A stretch of DNA of 64,000 nucleotides from Rhodococcus sp. (in: high G+C Gram-positive bacteria) (GTDB taxonomy: Bacteria > Actinomycetota > Actinomycetes > Mycobacteriales > Mycobacteriaceae), in assembly GCA_004211695.1 (NCBI GenBank), contig SEEV01000001.1:1-64000 (forward strand), given 5' to 3'. The notes beneath the pieces are model-generated. The model ran no database searches. It was not told the DNA's origin and saw nothing but the letters and a program-made list of their open reading frames with translations. Positions 34,742 to 43,166 of the stretch are shown here, in pieces; position 1 is the stretch's first letter, and every line of letters begins with the position of its first letter. A program made the translations under genes and the position numbers.

Positions 34742-35617
34742 CTACTCTGCCGAGAGATCACCCAGCCACGACGCAATTGCGGTTGCGATCTCGGCCGGCG
34801 CATCCTCTTGCACAAAGTGGCGGCCTACGATCGTGACCTCTTCCTGATTATTCCAGCCGCGGATGAAGGTCCGGGTGTCGTCATCGACGATGTAACCGGG
34901 TTCGGCGTTGATAAACAGTTTCGGAATTTCCGTGCGCCTGAGCCACTCCGAATAAGAGGTGACGATGTCGTGAACGTCGGCCGGCTCGCCGTCGTAGGGA
35001 ATCTCACGGGGCCAGGTAAGGGTGGGCCGCCGGCTCTCCCCGGCCTCGAGGAACGGCCGACGGTACTCGTTCATCTCCTCCGGCGAAAGCGTGCGGATGA
35101 TCCCATCGGCCACAGTGTGCTCGACGAATACGTTCTGTTCCAGAATGAGGTGGTCGCCAGCCGCCGAACGCAACGCAAGGAAGCTCTCTTCGAGCTCGTC
35201 GGTCATGGGGAAGCGATTCCGGCCCCATGGGCGGACGATCGACTCGGTATGCACGATCCCCTTGACCCGGTCACGGTTGCGATTGGCCCAGTCGAAGCCC
35301 AGTGCGGATCCCCAGTCCTGGCCAACGACGACGACGTCGTCACCGATATCGAGAGAGGCGAGCAGCTCGTCGAGATACTCGCGGTGCTCGACGAAGCGGT
35401 ATGAGTCCGGGCCGGAGGAGTCCAGCTTTCCGGAGTCGCCCATACCGAGCAGGTCGGGCGCGAGGCACCGTCCTCGGTCGCGCAGACCGGCTATGACATT
35501 GCGCCAAATATAGGATGACGACGGATTACCGTGCAGGAGGAGGATAGTGTCACCGGCGCCCTCGTCGAGATATGCCATGTCAATCTCGCGGATCTTCTGC
35601 ATTTTCTTCTGATACAT
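34742..35617 (-). CDS. Haloalkane dehalogenase (HLD-II, LinB/DhaA-like)
   Basis: A 291-residue alpha/beta hydrolase. Nucleophile Asp101 and halide-binding Trp102 lie in GQDWGSALGFDWA. Halide-binding Asn31 is in HGNPSSSYIWRN, the catalytic acid Glu125 in VHTESI and His267 in GRHFVQED. The Asp-Glu-His triad plus the Asn-Trp halide pair marks subfamily HLD-II. LFINAEPG and MGDSGKLD are as in LinB-type enzymes. Known members hydrolyse haloalkanes to alcohol plus halide. His before the nucleophile, usual in LinB (HDWGS), is Gln here. AGGAG lies 5 nt before ATG 35617. It lies just inside an IS481-bounded segment. Confidence 0.92.
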   Translation of the reverse strand: MYQKKMQKIREIDMAYLDEGAGDTILLLHGNPSSSYIWRNVIAGLRDRGRCLAPDLLGMGDSGKLDSSGPDSYRFVEHREYLDELLASLDIGDDVVVVGQDWGSALGFDWANRNRDRVKGIVHTESIVRPWGRNRFPMTDELEESFLALRSAAGDHLILEQNVFVEHTVADGIIRTLSPEEMNEYRRPFLEAGESRRPTLTWPREIPYDGEPADVHDIVTSYSEWLRRTEIPKLFINAEPGYIVDDDTRTFIRGWNNQEEVTIVGRHFVQEDAPAEIATAIASWLGDLSAE

Positions 35618-35668
35618 CATTTCTCCTTCTCGGGCGGACCGATCGGTGTGGCCCGGCGGCGCAGTGGG

Positions 35669-37093
35669 TCAGCTGTTTTTGCTTTGTCTGATGAGGAGGC
35701 ACATCAACGCCCCCAAACCGCTGACGACGGCAGCGAACGTGAACAGGATTGCGTAGGTCGTACTCGTGACCACCCGCTGGTCGGTGAGCGCGACACTGGT
35801 GAGGAACGTCGTGGCGACCGGTGTGCCCGACGCTTGACCCACGGTGCGGATCATGGTGTTGATCCCGAGCGCTGTTGCGATTCTCCCGGTAGGTACCAGA
35901 GTGGGCACGAATTGGGAGCAGCAGCTGAAGCCGATCCCGATTCCACTGCCGACGGCGACATAGGACCACATGATCGGCCAGACGGAATCATGTCCGCAAG
36001 CCATGCCCACGGCCCCGATGAACAGGCATATCATCGCGAGAACCGCGGTAGCACGGTCGCCGTACTTGCGGACGAGTGTCGCAGCGATTCGCCCTCCCGC
36101 AAATACGGCGACAGCGTTCGGGACCATGTACAGCGTGGCTTCGATCACCGGAATGTCCATGCCACCGCCCGTTTGCCGCGAGCCGAGCATGATCGCAGGG
36201 ACGACGATATAAAACAGGAAGGAAACGAACCCGAGCAGGAAGGCCAAGGCGTTGACTACGCCCAGATTTCCGAGGACCAGGATACGTATGTCCAGGAGAG
36301 GGTTCGGGAGCTTCAGTTCGACGAGGACCAATGCCGTCATTCCGGCCGCCGCAACAAGGAAGGTGATGGCGGTCTGCCACGACGACCAACCGAACGTCGA
36401 TCCTTGAGAGATTCCTAGCAGCAACGACGACAGTGCCAACACGAAGAGGGCGGTCCCGGCCCAATCGATGGGATCCGTCTTCCGGTTCCACTCGGCCGTG
36501 TCCGGCACGAAGAGGATGCTGGCAACTAGTGCAAGTAGCCCCGCCACCGCCATGGTGCCGAACAGGCCTCGCCACCCGAACACGTCGGCAATTAATCCGC
36601 CCGAGATGAGTGCGACGGCTGAACCGAGCCCGAGTACGCCGGACAACCAGCCGACGGCCGATCTCTGTGATTCGCCGGAGAAATTGAACTGCACGATCGT
36701 CAGCGCCAGGGGAAATGTTCCGGTACCTACCGCTTGGATTGCGCGGGCCACCAAGAGGGCGATGAGGTTGGGAGACAGCGCAGCCAGTACCGACGCCATT
36801 GTCATCACGGTGAGGGCAAGGAGGAGAACGCGCCGGTGTCCGAAGCGATCACCGAGTAGACCCATGATCGGAACGAGCACGGCACCAAATAACAGATTGG
36901 TGGTGACGATCCACCCCAGCGCTGTCGGGCTCACCGACAGCGACTCACCCAATTTCGGCAAGACCGGTATTACCAGGGTCTGGGTGAGTAGAAAGCTCAG
37001 GACGGCGAGGCACAGCGCGGGAAGCGTTGCACGGCTGCGCCGCCCCGACCGAGATGATCGGGGTGCGCGGATACGCGTGAGGGGCAGGGTCAT
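35669..37093 (-). CDS. MFS transporter, DHA2 (EmrB/QacA) type
   Basis: A 474-residue protein with about 14 hydrophobic segments and the DHA2 layout. Helix 1 contains LTQTLVIPVLPKLGESL, motif A reads GLLGDRFGHRRVLLL, and the helix-4/5 region reads RAIQAVGTGTFPLALTIV. These are proton-driven drug or solute exporters. ATG 37093 is used; extension to 37933 would cover the upstream gene-free region and lacks membrane character. It lies 51 nt downstream of nothing in its own strand but directly before the dehalogenase, so it might share a transcript and export a substrate or product. Confidence 0.9.
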   Translation of the reverse strand: MTLPLTRIRAPRSSRSGRRSRATLPALCLAVLSFLLTQTLVIPVLPKLGESLSVSPTALGWIVTTNLLFGAVLVPIMGLLGDRFGHRRVLLLALTVMTMASVLAALSPNLIALLVARAIQAVGTGTFPLALTIVQFNFSGESQRSAVGWLSGVLGLGSAVALISGGLIADVFGWRGLFGTMAVAGLLALVASILFVPDTAEWNRKTDPIDWAGTALFVLALSSLLLGISQGSTFGWSSWQTAITFLVAAAGMTALVLVELKLPNPLLDIRILVLGNLGVVNALAFLLGFVSFLFYIVVPAIMLGSRQTGGGMDIPVIEATLYMVPNAVAVFAGGRIAATLVRKYGDRATAVLAMICLFIGAVGMACGHDSVWPIMWSYVAVGSGIGIGFSCCSQFVPTLVPTGRIATALGINTMIRTVGQASGTPVATTFLTSVALTDQRVVTSTTYAILFTFAAVVSGLGALMCLLIRQSKNS

Positions 37094-37482
37094 CGTGCGG
37101 TCACGGTTCGAAGGGTCGACCGGAGGCACACCTGATGCGTGGCTTGCCCCGGCCCGAGGCTGGCCGCAAATGCGATAGGCGACTTGTCCTGAAACATGAA
37201 GGGTGTCCAATCGACAAAGGACTTCTGGGGAGGCCGGGAATGGGACTCGCCCTCGTGCTACCGGATGGCCACCGGCACCAACGTGGGTATTGATGGTAGC
37301 AGTCTGCCAACTGTTAACACAGTGGGTGAAGATCCTATCGGGAGGAGAGGACGTCAGCCCCGCCAATGACGGGCGGGTCGCCGCGTGAGATCGCAACGGG
37401 GATGGAGAACAGACGGAGCTGCTATGTAGGTGCCTGCCGGGACTCCTTGCGGCCGCGCCCGAAGGGTCTCGATGGGCATCTG
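37094..37482. promoter_or_regulatory. Gene-free stretch with a weak operator-like site
   Basis: The interval upstream of the DHA2 transporter has no supported gene. CCAACTGTTAACACAG at 37307-37322 is a variant of the TGTCAACAG-type element (CTGTTAACA against CTGTTGACA). It is weaker than the other copies and may be chance. Confidence 0.35.
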
Positions 37483-38823
37483 TCAGTGTCGCGCGGGCAT
37501 AGGCGCGATGCGTGCGGCGTCTCGTTCCGGGTGCATGAGAAACGCCACGGCAAGACCGGCGATCATCGCAGCAATTCCGATGATTTGAAATGCGAGGGCA
37601 TACCCGGCGCCGGGGGTTTCCGCTGAATCGACAATCATCCCGGTGAGCGCCGGTGCGACCAGTCCGGCCACGCTGTAAAAGGCGACGAATACGCCGAGTG
37701 CCCCGGCTTGCTGCGTGACGGGGGCGATTTGCGAAATCGAGGCGAAGAGCAGCGGAATTGACACCGCGACCGTGCCATAGCCGCAGGACAACAGCACGAC
37801 CGGCCATAGTTGGCCGCCCACAAGTGGCAGCGCTGCAAGTAGGAGTCCGCCCACGCTTAGTGCTCCCGCCGCGACGAGCGCACGCATCCCCCGCGACGTT
37901 GCCCCCCGTGCGAGCTGACGATCGGTGAACCAACTGACCGCGATCATTGCGACCATGCTGAAGATGCTCGGCAGTCCGAACATTGCGCCGGACTGTACGC
38001 GGCTATACCCGAGTCCAACCTCGAAATATGATGGTAGCCAGGTCAACACCACTGACGTCATGGCGTACATGGCGAAGGCGCCGATCGACGCGCCGATGAA
38101 AGTGCCGCTGGACGCAATTGTGCGGAAGGGGACGCGATGCGCCGGCGCAGAGTCGGGAGCGGCCTCGTATCCGACAGGTAGGTGGTTTCGCGTAGCGTAG
38201 GGCCCCTCCTTGCTGATCAGCAGCCACGCGACACACCACACCAGTCCGAGGGCCGCGAGAGTGAGGAAGGCCGATCGCCATCCGTACGCGGCGATAAGCA
38301 GCACCAGCAAAGGTGCCACGAGGATCTTCGCGATCGATCCGCCCGAAGTCAGCCACGCAGACGGCAGCGCCCGCTTCTCCTTCGGGAACCATTGAAAAGC
38401 GCCCACGTTGGCCATTGCCGACGCTGGCCCTTCGGCGGCACCGAGGGCGATCCGGTTGAACAACAATGTCGCCACGGATGCCGAGACCAGCACCGGCAGC
38501 TGCGCCACCGACCACAAGGCGGCCAAGGTGAACAGCACCCATTTCACCTTCACGCGGTCCGCAATGAAGCCTACGGTCAGTCCGGTGATACTGAAGAGGA
38601 AGAAGAATGCACTGCCGATCATCCCGACTTGCGTGGAGCTGAGGCCGAGTTCCTCGGCCACCGGCTGAGCAATTAGGCCGAATAGGGCCTTGTCTGCCCA
38701 ATTGATCGCAATGAATATCACCAACATGCCGGTGATGACCCAGGCCATGGCGGGCCGGTAGCTGGGTGGCGATATGTCTGCAGTGGATTCTGTGACGCTT
38801 TCGGTGATATCTGAACTGGACAT
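37483..38823 (-). CDS. MFS transporter, anion:cation symporter-like
   Basis: A 446-residue 12-helix MFS protein. INWADKALFGLIAQPVAEEL at helix 1, VGFIADRVKVKWVLF (motif A-like) and LGAAEGPASAMANVGAFQWF match the ACS-type fold of the transporter at 1423-2853. ATG 38823 has AGGGGAAGA upstream; an earlier in-frame start at 38937 adds non-membrane sequence. It is divergent from the zinc alcohol dehydrogenase with an operator motif in the shared interval. Probably imports an organic acid for the pathway. Confidence 0.9.
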   Translation of the reverse strand: MSSSDITESVTESTADISPPSYRPAMAWVITGMLVIFIAINWADKALFGLIAQPVAEELGLSSTQVGMIGSAFFFLFSITGLTVGFIADRVKVKWVLFTLAALWSVAQLPVLVSASVATLLFNRIALGAAEGPASAMANVGAFQWFPKEKRALPSAWLTSGGSIAKILVAPLLVLLIAAYGWRSAFLTLAALGLVWCVAWLLISKEGPYATRNHLPVGYEAAPDSAPAHRVPFRTIASSGTFIGASIGAFAMYAMTSVVLTWLPSYFEVGLGYSRVQSGAMFGLPSIFSMVAMIAVSWFTDRQLARGATSRGMRALVAAGALSVGGLLLAALPLVGGQLWPVVLLSCGYGTVAVSIPLLFASISQIAPVTQQAGALGVFVAFYSVAGLVAPALTGMIVDSAETPGAGYALAFQIIGIAAMIAGLAVAFLMHPERDAARIAPMPARH

Positions 38824-39280
38824 TCTTCCCCTAAATTTTGGCGAGGGCGGAGGCGTCCCGTGCAACTGCGGCCACTTCGAGGCTGCGTCCGTGTGATGCT
38901 GACGACTGGTTGGGCTCACCGACATGGGCGGCCGCATCCCCTACGGCCGGGACATTCGGAGCGATTAGGTGGATGAACGAGCGTCGACGACGCATTGCCC
39001 CAGGTTTCGCGACTAGCAATCGGCAACCAAGGGGCGACTCGACGCCCCGCGCGGTGACTGAATCGGCCCCAAAATACCGGAACCAGGCATTCTCTTGATG
39101 GTCACTTCGCGGATCGAAGTTATAGCTGACGGTAGCTCGCAGTCAACTGTTGACATTTTGCGGCGACCGTGTGATTCTCCCTGTGTGTGCTCGGTCACAC
39201 GCCTACCGGTGATTGTCGGCCGGGCCGTGCGAACAGGACCGTCACCGAGATTCCCACGTGATGTCAGAGAACGGAAACTG
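38824..39280. promoter_or_regulatory. Divergent promoter MFS / alcohol dehydrogenase with operator
   Basis: GTCAACTGTTGACA (39142-39155) is one of the cleanest copies of the regulon element, with GTCAA and TTGAC arms around CTG. It lies 126 nt before the alcohol dehydrogenase start. The rest of the interval shows no supported gene. Confidence 0.55.
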
Positions 39281-40390
39281 ATGAAGACAACAGCAGCAGC
39301 CCTCACCGGTGGTAAGCCGGACTGGGAGGTAATGGAATTCGACCTGGACGAACCGGGGGTCGGTGAGGTCCAGGTGCGGATGAAGGTGGCCGGCCTGTGC
39401 CACTCCGATGAGCATCTCCAGCACCTAGGTCTGCCCACGACACTCATCGGTGGTCACGAGGGCGCCGGCATCATCGAAGCAGTCGGCCCAGGCGTGACCG
39501 GCCTCGAGATCGGTGACCATGTTGCGTGCTCATGGATCCCCAGCTGCGGGGTCTGTCGATTCTGCGTACGCGGTCAGGGCAACCTGTGCGACCTCGGTGC
39601 CAACATGATGACCGGAGAACTCGCGAACGGCGGCTACCGGTTCCACCACAATGGGGAAGACGTCGGTGCGATCGCCGCAACGGGAACCTTCGCCCGCCAT
39701 GCCGTGCTCGACCAGCGATCGATTGTCAAGGTCGACAAGAGCATCCCCTGGGAATGGATATCTCTCGTCACATGTGGTGTGGCGACCGGATGGGGCGCGG
39801 TAGTGAACGCAGGTAAGGTCATCGCCGGCGACACGGTCGCGATATACGGTTGCGGCGGTATCGGAGCCAACGCGGTCAGCGCCGCGGTACAAGCCAACGC
39901 AGACATCGTCGCCGTGATCGATCCCGTCGACTCCAAGCGCACATTCGCCGAGAAACTCGGCGCCGACGCCGTGTACGCCACCGCCGAGCTAGCCCAGGTC
40001 GACATGTGGGAGCGTACCCACGGTGTCGGGGTCGACGTTGCCGTCGTCACCGTTGGCGTGATCACCAGCGACATCATCCGAAGCGCCTTCAATCTGACTC
40101 GCAAAGGCGGCTCAGTGGTGCTGGTCGGTGTCGCCGACGACGCGACCGAGGAGACACTCCAACTCTCGAGTTCCATGCTGACCCTGTACGGCAAACGAGT
40201 GATCGGCACTCTCTACGGTGACTGCAACCCACGCGCCGACATCCCACAACTCCTCCGGATGGCCAACCACGGAAAGCTCGATCTCGACTCCCTCATCACC
40301 CGCCGCTACACCCTCGATCAGATCAACGACGGATTCCGAGACATGCTCTCCGGAGAAAACATTCGCGGTCTCATCATCCACGACGACTGA
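39281..40390 (+). CDS. NDMA-dependent zinc alcohol dehydrogenase
   Basis: A 369-residue zinc-dependent medium-chain dehydrogenase. Catalytic zinc site GLCHSDEHLQHLG with the GGHEGAGI His-Glu; structural zinc Cys in CGVCRFCVRGQGNLCD; Rossmann motif IYGCGGIGANAVSAAVQANA. The sequence style (TLYGDCNPRADIPQLLRM; ALTGGKPDWEVMEFDLDEP) matches NDMA-dependent methanol/alcohol dehydrogenases of actinobacteria, a group tied to mycofactocin and a tightly bound nicotinamide. It is followed by an MHS-type transporter (47 nt) and controlled through the shared operator interval. Substrate alcohol not known. Confidence 0.93.
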   Translation: MKTTAAALTGGKPDWEVMEFDLDEPGVGEVQVRMKVAGLCHSDEHLQHLGLPTTLIGGHEGAGIIEAVGPGVTGLEIGDHVACSWIPSCGVCRFCVRGQGNLCDLGANMMTGELANGGYRFHHNGEDVGAIAATGTFARHAVLDQRSIVKVDKSIPWEWISLVTCGVATGWGAVVNAGKVIAGDTVAIYGCGGIGANAVSAAVQANADIVAVIDPVDSKRTFAEKLGADAVYATAELAQVDMWERTHGVGVDVAVVTVGVITSDIIRSAFNLTRKGGSVVLVGVADDATEETLQLSSSMLTLYGKRVIGTLYGDCNPRADIPQLLRMANHGKLDLDSLITRRYTLDQINDGFRDMLSGENIRGLIIHDD

Positions 40391-40437
40391 CATCGGCCCG
40401 CCGTCAGCGCCGTTAGACCACCTCACCAGGAGAGAGA

Positions 40438-41796
40438 ATGAGCAGCTACTCCGTCGAACACACCGACGTGCCTGCGACGCCAACGAGAGCGCGCCGCAAG
40501 GCCGCCGTGGCGGCGATGCTGGGCACCATGATCGATTCGTCCGATCTGGTCCTGTACGCCTATCTGACCGCATATACCGCACCGCTGTTCTTCCCCAACG
40601 AAAGCCCGATCGTCTCGGTGTTGGCCACCCTCGGTATCTACGCGGTTGGATTTGTCGCCCGGCCACTCGGAGGCATCGTGTTCGGACGCATGGGTGACGT
40701 CCGAGGTCGCCGAGTCACCCTCGTCGCCACGATCATGCTCATGGGTTGCGCGACTCTTGTGCTGGGTCTCGTCCCGACCTACGAGACGATTGGTATCTTC
40801 GCACCGGCCCTGGTTCTGCTTGCGCGGATCGCACAGGGCATTGCCGCGGGAGGTGAAGTTATCGGCGCTGCCACCTACGCCCTGGAATCGAGCACACCCG
40901 GTCGTCGAGGGTTGTACAGCTCGATGACCCCTCTGGGCTCGATTCTCGGTCTGGTCGTGGCGCCGGTCGTGATCGGATTGACCACCCTCGCCGTAGGTTC
41001 GGAGAACATGGCAATCTGGGGTTGGCGAATCCCGTTCTTCGTGGCCTTCATCCTCACCATTGGTGTACTTGCATTCCGGATGCGTATCGAGGACTCTGTC
41101 GAATTCCAGGAGTTGGAGAAAGCCGGCGCAATCTCGAAAACCCCACTGCGGGAGGCGTGGCGCGACCACAAGGCCACAATCCTTCTCACCGTGCTGATGG
41201 GTGCCGGAACCCTGTACATCGTTTACGCAATTCCGGTGTACTTGCCAGTCTATTTCACGACCGCCACTGAACTTTCCCGCGGATCGGTGCCATGGATCAC
41301 GGCGGCGGTCATGCTTGCATCGGCGCCCATGGTCGTAATCGGCGGCCTCTGTGCGGACCGATTCGGGCGCGCACGCTTCCTCGTAATCATGCTGGTGGTG
41401 CTCGGTGCGATCGGCTATCCACTGTTCGCGGTATTGAGCAGTGGTTCGGTCGGCGTCATCGAGGTCGCGCTCGTCTACCTCGGTGCGATGGTCCTGAGCA
41501 ACCTCGCACTCGCCGCCACCTACCAGGCGTTCTCGGACGTATTCCCGCCCCGTATCCGCTTCACCGCCGCAGCAATCGGCTACAACGTGGGCAACATGAT
41601 CGGAGCAGGCTTCGGCCCGCTCATGTCGACCGCTCTGATCGAATCGACCGGTAACGTCCGGGCACCTGGATTTCTCTTCGTCGGAGGCGCGGTCCTGGGT
41701 ATCGTCGGACTCCTCGCGGTCACCCGCCTACACCGACCACAGGTTGCAGCCTCCTCCGAGGACCGCGTCACCGCCGGACAAATGAAGAGGCCCTAG
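40438..41796 (+). CDS. MFS transporter, metabolite:H+ symporter (MHS) type
   Basis: A 452-residue 12-helix protein of the MHS family. The N-terminal helix SDLVLYAYLTAY, motif GFVARPLGGIVFGRMGDVRG and RIAQGIAAGGEVIGAATY match MHS transporters, which carry mono- and dicarboxylates or betaines with protons. AGGAGAG precedes the ATG. It follows the alcohol dehydrogenase in the same direction and probably imports a pathway substrate. Confidence 0.92.
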   Translation: MSSYSVEHTDVPATPTRARRKAAVAAMLGTMIDSSDLVLYAYLTAYTAPLFFPNESPIVSVLATLGIYAVGFVARPLGGIVFGRMGDVRGRRVTLVATIMLMGCATLVLGLVPTYETIGIFAPALVLLARIAQGIAAGGEVIGAATYALESSTPGRRGLYSSMTPLGSILGLVVAPVVIGLTTLAVGSENMAIWGWRIPFFVAFILTIGVLAFRMRIEDSVEFQELEKAGAISKTPLREAWRDHKATILLTVLMGAGTLYIVYAIPVYLPVYFTTATELSRGSVPWITAAVMLASAPMVVIGGLCADRFGRARFLVIMLVVLGAIGYPLFAVLSSGSVGVIEVALVYLGAMVLSNLALAATYQAFSDVFPPRIRFTAAAIGYNVGNMIGAGFGPLMSTALIESTGNVRAPGFLFVGGAVLGIVGLLAVTRLHRPQVAASSEDRVTAGQMKRP

Positions 41797-41845
41797 ATGG
41801 ATTTAGTCCAGAAGACCACTCGCCCTTCAACGACGCGCCCGGACG

Positions 41846-41892
41846 CCCCGCGAGATGCTCGTCAGCCCGGACGAAACGGACGTCTCGCGGGG
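41846..41892. terminator. Hairpin after the MHS transporter
   Basis: Stem CCCCGCGAGA (41846-41855) / TCTCGCGGGG (41883-41892) with a 27-nt loop, 50 nt past the transporter stop. No U-tract. The rest of 41797-42056 shows nothing more. Confidence 0.45.
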
Positions 41893-42056
41893 GAGTAGGC
41901 CACGACCAGCATTCGGCGTTCTCGCAGAATGTCCCACACCGCGGACGACAACCGTATCCAGACCCAAGGTGTCGCCCCCCTCGGTGGATCGAAAATTCGA
42001 GCGCTCGTCGACAGAACCGTCCCCTTCAATCTGAGAACACTCAAGGAGTCACCACC

Positions 42057-42521
42057 ATGGCCAACACTGCGTCCACAGTTTTCGATACCACAGGATTGTC
42101 CGAGGACGAGGTAGAACTCGTCGAAATCGAAAAAAGGATGGCCCTCGCGCAGAATGTCGAAGGGATCACCGGTGGCTGGGATGATCAAGCGGTATATTTC
42201 GATTTCGGGCCGGAACGCTTCCAGGACAAGGCGGAAGCAACGGCCGAGATCGCACGTCAATTCGAGAACGTGACAAATCTACGCACTCGAATCCTTGAGC
42301 TCGATGTGCGGGCCGAGGGGGCTATCGGCTACGCGTTCAGTAGGCAAAACTTCATCGCCGACAGCGCTGGAGGAGGTCCAGAGCTCAATTTTGTCTTCCG
42401 AGAGACCGATATCTTCCTCAAGAAGGACGGGCAGTGGAGGCTGATCCACCAGCACCTTTCGGTCCCGACCGACCTGACCTCGGGTTCTGTCGTGTTCTAC
42501 TCGGAAGTTTCGGAAATCTAA
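42057..42521 (+). CDS. NTF2-like (SnoaL-type) protein
   Basis: A 154-residue protein with ketosteroid isomerase-like cone character: VELVEIEKRMALAQNVEG, WDDQAVYFDFGPERFQD and the final strands FVFRETDIFLKKDGQWRLIH. AAGGAG lies 8 nt before ATG. It is less strongly GC-biased than its neighbours. It forms a pair with the NTF2-like gene downstream (55-nt gap), between a transporter and a decayed IS481 copy. Such proteins act as isomerases, dehydratases or small subunits; role here unknown. Confidence 0.82.
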   Translation: MANTASTVFDTTGLSEDEVELVEIEKRMALAQNVEGITGGWDDQAVYFDFGPERFQDKAEATAEIARQFENVTNLRTRILELDVRAEGAIGYAFSRQNFIADSAGGGPELNFVFRETDIFLKKDGQWRLIHQHLSVPTDLTSGSVVFYSEVSEI

Positions 42522-42576
42522 TCAAACCTAGAGAGGGGCGCGGAGCATAGTCAATTCACTAAACTAGGAATTGTTC

Positions 42577-43029
42577 ATGACATTAGAAGTCAACAAGGGA
42601 ATCGCCCGACGATATATCGCAGCTTACAGTGACCTCACAGGAGCGGCATCGGCGGCGTTGCTCGGTGACGACGCAAGAATCCAGCTAATGATGAGGTCGC
42701 GCGGTCTTCCGCTCAAGACCGAAATGACTAAGACGGAATACCTCGGCCTCTTCCCTGCGATGGCCGCTCTCCTACCCAATGGTATCCGTCACGACGTTGT
42801 TTCGATGATCGCCGAAGGCGATTGGGTCGCGGTCGAAACCGAATGCTTTGCGGAGTTGCAGCTCGGCGGTTCGTACAACAATCTCTTCCATTTCTTGCTG
42901 AAGATCTGTGACCAGAAGGTGGTGGTCGTGCACGAGTACACAGACTTCCTTCACACTAAAGAAGCGCTCTTCGACCGACCAACGGAACTCCCCACACCGG
43001 TGAAGGCCGCACATGCAGTAGATCTGTGA
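42577..43029 (+). CDS. NTF2-like (SnoaL-type) protein
   Basis: A 150-residue protein with RRYIAAYSDLTGAASAALLG, GDWVAVETECFAELQLGGSY and CDQKVVVVHEYTDF, the strand pattern of SnoaL/limonene-epoxide-hydrolase-like domains. ATG 42577 with AGGAA 7 nt upstream is used; a TTG at 42571 is the alternative. Paired with the preceding NTF2-like gene, with which it shares fold but little sequence. Function unknown. Confidence 0.8.
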   Translation: MTLEVNKGIARRYIAAYSDLTGAASAALLGDDARIQLMMRSRGLPLKTEMTKTEYLGLFPAMAALLPNGIRHDVVSMIAEGDWVAVETECFAELQLGGSYNNLFHFLLKICDQKVVVVHEYTDFLHTKEALFDRPTELPTPVKAAHAVDL

Positions 43030-43166
43030 CAGATCTACAGCTTCGGTTAATCATCTGGGAGACAACGGATCATCGGTGAGCGCCCGCGACTGGGGTGCAA
43101 TCATCTTGCCGCGCGAAAACCCCGGGCGTAGTGCTGGTGCTGCGCCCAGCCATGTCGGCGTGAATT

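Noticed and set aside
37094-37933. N-terminal extension of the DHA2 transporter
   Set aside because: The extra 280 residues are non-hydrophobic and show no conservation.
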